Below the pieces are notes generated by a model. It did not search any database. It had not been told where the DNA came from and saw nothing but the letters and a program-made list of their open reading frames with translations. From contig DIDP01000006.1 in the NCBI GenBank assembly GCA_002418205.1, positions 87,698 through 151,697 on the forward strand: DNA of 64,000 bases. Direction: 5' to 3'. This document shows, in pieces, positions 8,576 to 15,748 of this stretch. This DNA is from Anaerolineales bacterium UBA5797 (GTDB taxonomy: Bacteria; Chloroflexota; Anaerolineae; Anaerolineales; Villigracilaceae). Position numbers and translations under genes: made by a program. Positions within the stretch are counted from its first letter, which is position 1; the number at the start of each line of letters is the position of its first letter.

Positions 8576-10036
8576 ATGCACCGCCATCTTTTGCCCAGCC
8601 TGACCTCCCTCATTTTTCTCGTTGTCTTTTCCCTCGCTCTTGCATCCGGACCACAAATGCTCAGCATCGACAGCGACCTCGGACGCCATCTCGCGCTCGG
8701 CAACTACATTCTGGATCATCGCATCATCCCCACCCGCGACCTGTTCTCCCATACCCTGACCGGTCAACCCCGACCACCCTATGAGTGGCTTTCACAGATC
8801 CTCTTCGCAATCTCCCATCGCGTGCTGGGCTTGGATGGCGTCATTTTATTTACGTCTGCCATCATCGCTTCAGCTTTCACCCTGACGTTTCACTTCTCGG
8901 CACAGAATTGCAGGACGCCGCTGATCGCCTTCCTGTTGACATTGCTTGCGGCCGGGACCGCGAGCCTGCACTGGCTGCCGCGTCCGCACATTATGACCTT
9001 CCTTTTGCTTGCAATCTGGGTTGGTGCACTTGAAAAATTACAAAGAGGTGAAGCCATTCCCATCTTTGTTTTTCCTTTCATCATGCTCCTCTGGGCAAAC
9101 CTGCATGGCGGTTTCGTCTATGGGATTCTTGCATGGCTGGCATATTTCGCGGGCTGGCTTGTTGATAGATGGCGGAAGCGTGCAGATCCACAAACCGGAA
9201 GACAACTATTGATCATTGGAATAACATCACTGGTCGCATCCGTCCTCACACCGGACCTCTGGCACAACTGGGAAGCTGTCCTCAACAACCGCAGCGTGTT
9301 CATCCTGAGCCGCACACTGGAGACGATGCCTCCCGACCTGACCGATCCCGCCATCCTGCCATTTGACCTGTTGTTGGCAATCGGCATTATTCTTTTCATC
9401 TTCAATCGGAAGTTTTTGCGGACGAGTCATCTTTTTTTGATGACCGGGTTCGGTTTGCTGGCACTGCTCATGGCAAGGAATATTCCGCTCTTCGCCATCG
9501 CCTGCACACCGATCATTTCGGGGCTGGCAGGTGGATCCATGTCAAATTCAAGATCCTGGTTGAAGATCGAGGAACGATTCTCCAATTTCAACAGGCAGAC
9601 TACATGGAACCTCCCACCGCTCTTGTTGTTTTCCTGCACGTTTGCATTCTTTGCCGTTCAGCATTCGAGGACAAACGATTCTGTTTTTCATTACAACCCC
9701 CGGGTGTTTCCAGTCGAGGCGCTGATCTGGCTGGATAAAAATCCGCAAGCCGGGTATATGTTCAATGAATTTAATTGGGGCGGATATATCCTCGAGAAGA
9801 CCTGGCCTCGTTATCTTGTCTTTCTGGATAGTCAGAGTGACTTTTATGGGGAATCGTTGATCCGGGAATACGACAGGGCAATGTCAGCACAAAGCGGCTG
9901 GCAAGATATTCTTGCCAAATATGACATCTCATGGGCGATCATCCAACCCAAACAACCTTTGGCAATTGCCCTGCGTGATCTAGGCTGGAATGTCGCGTAT
10001 CAGGATGGAACCGCGATCATCCTTCATAATCCCTGA
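8576..10036 (+). CDS. GT-C-like polytopic membrane protein
   Basis: 486-residue protein with about ten membrane helices and a soluble C-terminal part of roughly 110 residues. The first loop carries SIDSDLGRHLALGNYIL, resembling the acidic first loop of GT-C glycosyltransferases, and a later loop has LLWANLHGGFVYG, a motif often seen in unassigned bacterial proteins of this shape. The C-terminal part includes YMFNEFNWGGYI and a DSQSDFYG motif. No family name can be given with confidence, but a polyprenyl-linked glycosyltransferase or envelope sugar protein is plausible from the fold and its neighbours. It converges with the following gene with no base between the stops. Confidence 0.6.
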   Translation: MHRHLLPSLTSLIFLVVFSLALASGPQMLSIDSDLGRHLALGNYILDHRIIPTRDLFSHTLTGQPRPPYEWLSQILFAISHRVLGLDGVILFTSAIIASAFTLTFHFSAQNCRTPLIAFLLTLLAAGTASLHWLPRPHIMTFLLLAIWVGALEKLQRGEAIPIFVFPFIMLLWANLHGGFVYGILAWLAYFAGWLVDRWRKRADPQTGRQLLIIGITSLVASVLTPDLWHNWEAVLNNRSVFILSRTLETMPPDLTDPAILPFDLLLAIGIILFIFNRKFLRTSHLFLMTGFGLLALLMARNIPLFAIACTPIISGLAGGSMSNSRSWLKIEERFSNFNRQTTWNLPPLLLFSCTFAFFAVQHSRTNDSVFHYNPRVFPVEALIWLDKNPQAGYMFNEFNWGGYILEKTWPRYLVFLDSQSDFYGESLIREYDRAMSAQSGWQDILAKYDISWAIIQPKQPLAIALRDLGWNVAYQDGTAIILHNP

Positions 10037-11599
10037 TTATCTTCGCTTCAGCACCAAAACATCCCCGGTTTCATACATAACCTCAAATTTCCCGTCCCCC
10101 TTTATCCGCTCAATAAAATATGGAAACTTCTTTACTCCATCCACAGGCGCACAATTGTTGGTCTGTAAGATTTTCGAGATGTAAATGTAATCATAAGTGG
10201 ATGGTCCCACTGCATCTTCAAAACAGGCTGCATCTTCGTTCATACATGCTTGAACATCAGCGGACTTCTGGATGAATCCCCCGAACTTTTCAGCGAGAGT
10301 CCATTCGGTGCCCTGGACCGTGTAAATACTTCGTCGTCCGGTCAAAGCCGGAAACCATTCGGAGACGGAATCGCAGGCAACGGAGGATGTCCCGGTCAAT
10401 ACTACGAAACTGGAATCGGCAGCCGTATTTTTGCGTACCCATGCCATCGCCGCCTGGTCGGAGGGACGCAAAGTCGAAGCGGAGAGTTGAAATCCGAACT
10501 GATAAGCCGAAAAGACGAGATACAACATCAAATAGATGGACACGTTCCGTTCAACCGGAATTAGCAAATTGGACTTCCCCGCTTCCTTCCAAGCCGACGG
10601 CTGCAACGCGGGCAAAATAACCTCCGCCAACCCGACGGCTGCCAGCATCGCCAACGGGATCACCGCCAGATTCGCCGCGCTGCGTCCCGCCACCAGAAAA
10701 GGGACAGCCATCCATAACGGAAGCAGGTAATCCCTGCGGATGAGGCGGTATGCGATCCCGATCAATCCAATGACGGCGATGAACGTCGCGTAGGGCTCAT
10801 CCGTAAATGTAAAGAAAACCAGGTTGAAAATCGCAAGCGACTTGCTACCGGTCTGCATTGCGCTGAGCAAGGGACCGACGCCATGCCGGTAGATCACCGC
10901 CCCCCACCACGGCGCGCTGACAACCAGAACAATGACCCCAACCAGAACAGAATGGAAGAATGTAGTTCGTTTGCGCGATAAAACGATCCAGATCAAAAGC
11001 GCCGAAATGGCAGTATGCACTGCCGCTTCGGGATGACTTAGAACTGCCAGCCCGCCGAATATGCCCGAAAGGAAGATGTCGCTCCGGCGCTTCTCTTCAT
11101 ACAGGCGAACAATGGACGCCAGCGCCAGCAGCATGAAAATCTGGCCGAGACTGCGGGTCAATCCGCCGCCCATCACAAACCAGAAAAATGCACGCGGCAC
11201 GAACGCAAAGAACAAAGTTGATAAAGTCGCAAGATATTTGTTCTTGGATAAGCGTAATGCAAGCAAATAGAGCGCGGGGATCGTCAGCGATGCGAACAGC
11301 GCGGGCAGCCAACGCAGAACCTGAACCGTTTCCATGTGGAGGAGGCTTGAGGCGAGACCACCCAGGTAAAACCCCAGCGGTGGATAGGCAAACGGGATAT
11401 TCGAATGGTTATAGGTTGTGAAGGCGGGCAGAAGATAATGATTGGCTTTCAGGTCATCGATCATCACTGCGAACATGCCCCCGTCGTTGATCGCGAAGCC
11501 TGCGAGCATGGCTGGATTGAAACGAATGAATGCGCCAAGTAAAACAGCAAGGAGCAATATCAGGGTCGACCATTCATCGCGGGTGATGGATTTTTTCAT
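10037..11599 (-). CDS. GT39/GT-C-type membrane glycosyltransferase
   Basis: 520-residue polytopic protein with about ten helices and a C-terminal soluble domain. The N-terminal loop (FAINDGGMFAVMIDDL) holds an acidic pair where GT-C enzymes keep their catalytic Asp, and FAYPPLGFYLGGL follows, as in ArnT/PMT-like proteins. The ATG at 11599 is preferred over a TTG six codons earlier because GGAGAG lies about seven bases before it. It is transcribed toward its neighbour and shares no intergenic space with it. Likely role: moving a sugar from a lipid carrier to an envelope acceptor; donor and acceptor unknown. Confidence 0.65.
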   Translation of the reverse strand: MKKSITRDEWSTLILLLAVLLGAFIRFNPAMLAGFAINDGGMFAVMIDDLKANHYLLPAFTTYNHSNIPFAYPPLGFYLGGLASSLLHMETVQVLRWLPALFASLTIPALYLLALRLSKNKYLATLSTLFFAFVPRAFFWFVMGGGLTRSLGQIFMLLALASIVRLYEEKRRSDIFLSGIFGGLAVLSHPEAAVHTAISALLIWIVLSRKRTTFFHSVLVGVIVLVVSAPWWGAVIYRHGVGPLLSAMQTGSKSLAIFNLVFFTFTDEPYATFIAVIGLIGIAYRLIRRDYLLPLWMAVPFLVAGRSAANLAVIPLAMLAAVGLAEVILPALQPSAWKEAGKSNLLIPVERNVSIYLMLYLVFSAYQFGFQLSASTLRPSDQAAMAWVRKNTAADSSFVVLTGTSSVACDSVSEWFPALTGRRSIYTVQGTEWTLAEKFGGFIQKSADVQACMNEDAACFEDAVGPSTYDYIYISKILQTNNCAPVDGVKKFPYFIERIKGDGKFEVMYETGDVLVLKRR

Positions 11600-11639
11600 C
11601 TGACTCTCCGGCTTCAATATTCCGCGATTCTAACATGGT

Positions 11640-11672
11640 AAAAAAATAAAGCCTCAGGAAATACCCGAGGCT
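11640..11672 (-). terminator. intrinsic terminator after the heme A synthesis gene
   Basis: On the minus strand AGCCTC and GAGGCT arms (11650-11658 and 11664-11672, one mismatch, then GG/CC) close a short loop and are followed by an almost pure T-run (complement of 11640-11649). It ends the assembly operon read from the right. Confidence 0.7.
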
Positions 11673-11691
11673 CCTTACAGTTTATTATCCT

Positions 11692-13008
11692 TCACAGCAC
11701 CGCGTCGATCATGATCGCCAGGAAGATGAACACCAGATACGTACTCGACCACTTGTACATGCGCCAGGCAACCTTGTTGCCGCCCTCTCTCCAAACCGCC
11801 CAGGCAGCATAGATCAATGCCGCGCCAAGGACAAGCGAGGAGACCAGATACACAGTCCCTGCCAGGTTGAGGATCGGCAACAGCAAAGTCACGATCACAA
11901 GCTCGACCGTGTAGATCAAAATCTGGCGGCGGGTCTCCAACTCACCGCGCACCACCGGCATCATTGGCACACCGGCGCGTTCATAGTCCTTCATGCGGAC
12001 GATCGCCAGCGCCCAGAAATGCGGAGGCGTCCACATGAAGATGATGGCGAACAGGATCCATGCCGTCCAATCGAGGGAACCGGTCGCAGCAGCGTACCCG
12101 ACCAACGGCGGGATCGCCCCCGCCCCGCCTCCGATGACGATGTTCTGCACGGTCGCCTTTTTGAGCCAGAGACTGTAAACAAGCACATAATAGATGATCC
12201 CCGCCAGCGACAATAATGCGGCAAGTCCATTGACAAACACCGCGAAGATGTAATAACTGACCAGCGACAAGCCAAGACCAAAGGCAAGCCCTTCGGCATC
12301 GGTCAGGCGCCCATCTGCCAGCGGACGTTTTGCCGTGCGCTGCATGTGCCTGTCAAGTTCGCGGTCGATAAACTGGTTCAGCGCGCTCGAGCCGCCCGCC
12401 GCCAGCGCGCCGCCGAGCAGGGTCCACATGGTCAGTGAAAAGGAGGGCCATTGCCTTGAACCGATCACCAGGCCGCCATAGGTGGTGATCAGCAACAGAC
12501 CGACGATCAACGGTTTCGACAACGCCAGAAAATCCCTGGCGCGCTGCCGCTTATCCAACACCGCGAATCTTTCTTCCTCTTGGACCAGAACTCCGGAAGC
12601 ATATACAAGCAACCCAAGCGTTACCCATAACGCCAGCGTGGTCAGCCGGTGCAGGAACACAAGATGCCCGGCATCCGGTCGTGTCACCTGGATCGCCCCC
12701 ACCAACGCCTGCCCAAAGAACACGATAGCCAGAATGGTCGTCAGCGGCAATACGACACGTTGCGCATGCTGTTCCAGCCATGCCTTGCGAAACACGATGA
12801 CCATGAAAACCGACGCGATGCCTACCAGTGACATATGCGCCAGCTTCCACCAGCCCATCGGCGCAATGGGCGCACAGATCGGCCAGCCTTTGCAATAAGC
12901 CTCGGCGCCGGTCCTTGTGACGAAATAACCAACGACGGTGAGCGCAAGCACCAAAAAAAACAGGGCAAGCACCAGTTTCGCAAATGAAGACTTGAGTGAA
13001 TATGTCAT
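11692..13008 (-). CDS. fused compact heme A synthase (CtaA half) and heme O synthase (CtaB)
   Basis: 438-residue fusion. Residues 1-145 form four helices resembling one half of CtaA/COX15: an extracytoplasmic loop with a Cys pair (YCKGWPIC) and His in LAHMSLVG and FLHRLTTLA that could bind heme. From about residue 155 the protein is a UbiA-type farnesyltransferase, CtaB, with NQFIDRELDRHM and a later conserved loop before WTPPHFWALAI. CtaB adds farnesyl to heme b; CtaA oxidises heme O to heme A. The start overlaps the SURF1 stop by four bases (ATGA), with AGGA upstream. Usual CtaA proteins have eight helices in two halves, so this is a compact version; four-helix heme A synthases are known in some archaea. 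Confidence 0.8.
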   Translation of the reverse strand: MTYSLKSSFAKLVLALFFLVLALTVVGYFVTRTGAEAYCKGWPICAPIAPMGWWKLAHMSLVGIASVFMVIVFRKAWLEQHAQRVVLPLTTILAIVFFGQALVGAIQVTRPDAGHLVFLHRLTTLALWVTLGLLVYASGVLVQEEERFAVLDKRQRARDFLALSKPLIVGLLLITTYGGLVIGSRQWPSFSLTMWTLLGGALAAGGSSALNQFIDRELDRHMQRTAKRPLADGRLTDAEGLAFGLGLSLVSYYIFAVFVNGLAALLSLAGIIYYVLVYSLWLKKATVQNIVIGGGAGAIPPLVGYAAATGSLDWTAWILFAIIFMWTPPHFWALAIVRMKDYERAGVPMMPVVRGELETRRQILIYTVELVIVTLLLPILNLAGTVYLVSSLVLGAALIYAAWAVWREGGNKVAWRMYKWSSTYLVFIFLAIMIDAVL

Positions 13009-13742
13009 GCCGATTCCTGCTTCTTCAAATAGAATGGGTATCCTGCAAATAAAATGGTCGCGAACGTGAACCATTGCAAAGCATAACCAAAATGAGGGCC
13101 CTCCGTCAATTCGATCTCTGGCTGATACGGAATGGGCGGTTCGGTATCCGCAGGGTCTACATCGGGTTGAACATAAACATCCAGAACCGGATGCGGCAAC
13201 TGACGGGCGATCTGCGTTATATCGGCATTGTTCCAGATCTCGAGCTTTTCTCCGTTTGCAGGCAGCGCGTCCGCGACTCCGCCGAAGGCTGGTTTGATCT
13301 GTCCAAGCCGTATCTGCCCCGTGACCGTAACCACGCCCGGCTCATCGTATTTGCGCCAGTCCGCAGATGTGGAGTTGCCGTCCGCGGGAATCCAGCCGCG
13401 GTCAACGAGGACAGACGTCCCGTTGAAAAGAAGCGGGGTCACCAAATGATATCCATATTGATCGCCGTTGTATTGATTCCTGAGCGCGATCTGATTCTCG
13501 AAGTCATATTCGCCGGTGACCTGCACGGAGCGCCATTCCATCGTATCGACCGAATCGAATCCCTCAGCGTTCAGGTCCAGGGGAGGCAGAGCGCGCATGG
13601 ATTCGAACTGCGCGTTGAACGCCCGCCGCTGGTCCAGCCGGTCCAGCTGCCAGATACCAAGCCGCACGCAAAGCGCCGTACCAAGCAAAACAAGCAGGGT
13701 CGTCAGCCACCACTTGCGGCTGAACATTCTAAGCAGGAGCAT
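13005..13742 (-). CDS. SURF1 family cytochrome oxidase assembly protein
   Basis: 245-residue protein with one helix at each end (near residues 11-28 and 222-240) and a large loop between them, the SURF1 layout. Typical motifs are LGIWQLDRLDQR, GYHLVTPL, VDRGWIP and the final FGYALQWFTFA. SURF1 helps insert heme a into oxidase subunit I, consistent with the downstream heme A synthase gene and upstream SCO1. The start at 13742 overlaps the previous gene by 14 bases; an alternative ATG lies at 13727. Neither has a strong ribosome-binding site, so translation may be coupled. Confidence 0.9.
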   Translation of the reverse strand: MLLLRMFSRKWWLTTLLVLLGTALCVRLGIWQLDRLDQRRAFNAQFESMRALPPLDLNAEGFDSVDTMEWRSVQVTGEYDFENQIALRNQYNGDQYGYHLVTPLLFNGTSVLVDRGWIPADGNSTSADWRKYDEPGVVTVTGQIRLGQIKPAFGGVADALPANGEKLEIWNNADITQIARQLPHPVLDVYVQPDVDPADTEPPIPYQPEIELTEGPHFGYALQWFTFATILFAGYPFYLKKQESA

Positions 13743-14229
13743 TTTCTGTTTTCTTTGAAGGGAACGCCAGGCTATAGAGAGCGATCAAAACTCCCAGAGG
13801 AAGCCCGGAGTATAGAATACCGAAGAACCTCATGCTCGTCGTGAGAGGTTCGCGCACATCCAGGCCGAAGTAATTGCCGGGCTGAAAACTGCACTCGAAC
13901 GCCAGATTCTCCACCTGACCGAGAGGCAGCTGCGCGGAGGAATTCGCCGGGATCCACAACGGACCCAGTTTATGGTCAACCACGTCTTCGTTCCTGACTG
14001 TCAGAACATCACCAACCACAAAGACCATGTTCTCGGGGATGGTCGGCGGTTGTTCGCCGCGTGCGACCTGCTCCGCTGTGCCTTCGGGGATGGTCAACAA
14101 AATATCCTGTGGCGGGCGCGCGGTCTCCTTGAGGAATAAGAACGAGATCTCATTGAGCGTCACGCCAAACACCAGACCGATGAGCAGGGATATGGCGATC
14201 CTTTTGATGCTGTCGTTCAATGGAGGCAT
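13729..14229 (-). CDS. membrane-anchored cupredoxin-like protein in the oxidase assembly operon
   Basis: 166 residues: an N-terminal helix (IAISLLIGLVFGVTL), an extracytoplasmic domain from about 35 to 130 and a C-terminal helix. The domain reads as a cupredoxin-like beta fold: VVGDVLTVRNEDVVDHKLG is followed by FECSFQPGNYFGLDV, giving a His and a Cys in about the right places for two copper ligands, but the classic CxxxH/M site is not complete. It lies one base after SCO1 and overlaps SURF1, so a role in copper handling or oxidase assembly is inferred. I do not recognise a named family. Confidence 0.6.
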   Translation of the reverse strand: MPPLNDSIKRIAISLLIGLVFGVTLNEISFLFLKETARPPQDILLTIPEGTAEQVARGEQPPTIPENMVFVVGDVLTVRNEDVVDHKLGPLWIPANSSAQLPLGQVENLAFECSFQPGNYFGLDVREPLTTSMRFFGILYSGLPLGVLIALYSLAFPSKKTENAPA

Positions 14230-14230
14230 G

Positions 14231-14845
14231 TCAGTTTGCCTCCTTCAAGACTATCTTCAGATCATGGACGATATCATCCACCGGTGTTTCAAATCCAAAA
14301 GACGCTCGCATATTTCCTTCCTGGTCGATCATTGTCACCCGGGCAGTGTGATTCACAAGATAGCCCGCGGCAGACGTCCCTTCGACGATCTCACGGAACA
14401 CGCCGTAATCGTTCCATACTTTTGCCACGTCCGATTCTGCGCCGCTCAAGCCGATGAAGTTCCTGTTGAAATGATCCACATATTCCTGCACGCGCTCCGG
14501 CGTATCCCGTTCCGGATCAACAGTCACAAACAACACCTGCACCCGGTCGGCGTCGCTTTGTTTCAATTTGCCCAACGCCTGATTAAGTTCCGCAAGCGTG
14601 GTTGGACAAACATCCGGGCAGGAGGTGTACCCAAAGAACAACAGGACGACCCTGCCACGCATCGTACTCAGCGTGAAACTGCTCCCGTTACCCCGGGTTA
14701 ATACGAAATCCGGCGCGACCGGATATGGCTGTTCATACGTCGTCCCGCGAAATTTAACGGGGCTTCCAAACAGAAGGGTTGCGATCGCAACGATCCCGAT
14801 CAACAGGAAGACGCCAAGCCCGACCAATAATGTTCTTCTATCCAT
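14231..14845 (-). CDS. SCO1/SenC family copper chaperone
   Basis: 204-residue thioredoxin-fold protein anchored by an N-terminal helix (residues 5-27). The copper site is visible: CPDVC (within FGYTSCPDVCPTT, about residue 77) and the partner His in NHTARV near residue 164. SCO proteins deliver copper to, or reduce the cysteines of, the CuA centre in oxidase subunit II, which is encoded about 3 kb upstream in the same direction. The oxidase genes end in a terminator before this gene, so it may begin its own transcript. An intact VDPERDTPER loop supports the call. Confidence 0.92.
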   Translation of the reverse strand: MDRRTLLVGLGVFLLIGIVAIATLLFGSPVKFRGTTYEQPYPVAPDFVLTRGNGSSFTLSTMRGRVVLLFFGYTSCPDVCPTTLAELNQALGKLKQSDADRVQVLFVTVDPERDTPERVQEYVDHFNRNFIGLSGAESDVAKVWNDYGVFREIVEGTSAAGYLVNHTARVTMIDQEGNMRASFGFETPVDDIVHDLKIVLKEAN

Positions 14846-14894
14846 GTATTTTCCTGAATCTATTGATGTAGTGAAGTGATTAATGATACACCCA

Positions 14895-14930
14895 AAAATC
14901 GGGGCGACCGGTAGTGGTCGCCCCGATTTT
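14895..14930 (-). terminator. intrinsic terminator of the caa3 oxidase operon
   Basis: AAAATCGGGGCGACC (14895-14909) and its exact reverse complement (14916-14930) form a 15-bp stem with a six-base loop, and a short T-run follows on the minus strand. It separates subunit III from SCO1. Confidence 0.85.
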
Positions 14931-14962
14931 ATCCAATTCTAATCAATGGGTCGCACAATGTG

Positions 14963-15730
14963 CTAGAGGATCACGGTACCGATCAGGTACAAAGCAGGGT
15001 AGAAGAAGATCCACACCACATCAACGAAGTGCCAGTAGACCGCCGCCGCTTCGACCGGATAATGTTTTTCATCATAGAGACCGCGCCTGCCATTGAACCA
15101 AACGATGGCGAGGAAGATCAAACCGGTCAATACGTGGAAGGCGTGCATACCCGTCATCATATAGAACGCTGCGCCTGCCGCGCCCGAAGAAGGTGTGAGA
15201 CCTTCATGTGCTGCGAGCCGCCATTCCACCGCGACCACACCGATCAGAAAGCCGAGCCCCAATAGGAATGTGATCAGGGTGTTATTGAGAAAGCCCTTGC
15301 GGTCGCCATTCGACATCATGGTCTCTCCCCGATTCATGAAGAAGGAGGAGATCAACAGGATGGAAGTCACAGCCAGGCCCAGGGTCGGATTCAGGTTCGG
15401 GCGGGTCAACCCGAGCAGGTTCATGCGCATGACCAGCAAGCCACCAAACACAAAGGAATCGGAGATCAGGAACAGCCACAAGCCGATCCGGTTCGTGCCC
15501 GATTTATATTCGTAGGAGTTGTGGTCTCCTTCATGCTCGGCATTGAGCTTGTAGATATGCATGTAATAGTACACAACCAGCGCGGCTTTGACGAGCGCCA
15601 CCACAATGAGCAGGGCAATCGCTTCAAAGGTGACCGCCACAAAGAATTCAAGTACGGTTAATACCGCCAGGTAACCAAAGATGAAGACGCCCTGGCTCAA
15701 CATGGATTTTTTATCTTGAGTGTGTGTCAT
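14963..15730 (-). CDS. ctaE: cytochrome c oxidase subunit IV-III fusion
   Basis: 255 residues. The first 60 or so form two helices with the pattern VLEFFVAVTFEAIALLIVVALVKA and YYYMHIYKL, matching the small bacterial subunit IV. After a linker of about 25 residues comes a heme-copper oxidase subunit III with five helices, recognisable by WLFLISDSFVFGG, FYMMTGMHAFHVL and the final AVYWHFVDVVWIFFY. Subunit III normally supports the proton path and stability of subunit I. It is the last structural gene before the terminator. The fusion replaces a separate ctaF gene. Confidence 0.88.
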   Translation of the reverse strand: MTHTQDKKSMLSQGVFIFGYLAVLTVLEFFVAVTFEAIALLIVVALVKAALVVYYYMHIYKLNAEHEGDHNSYEYKSGTNRIGLWLFLISDSFVFGGLLVMRMNLLGLTRPNLNPTLGLAVTSILLISSFFMNRGETMMSNGDRKGFLNNTLITFLLGLGFLIGVVAVEWRLAAHEGLTPSSGAAGAAFYMMTGMHAFHVLTGLIFLAIVWFNGRRGLYDEKHYPVEAAAVYWHFVDVVWIFFYPALYLIGTVIL

Positions 15731-15748
15731 TGAAATCTTCCTGCCCTT

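Noticed and set aside
14883..14930. Small RNA between SCO1 and subunit III
   Set aside because: The structure is fully explained as a bidirectional terminator stem; no promoter fits.
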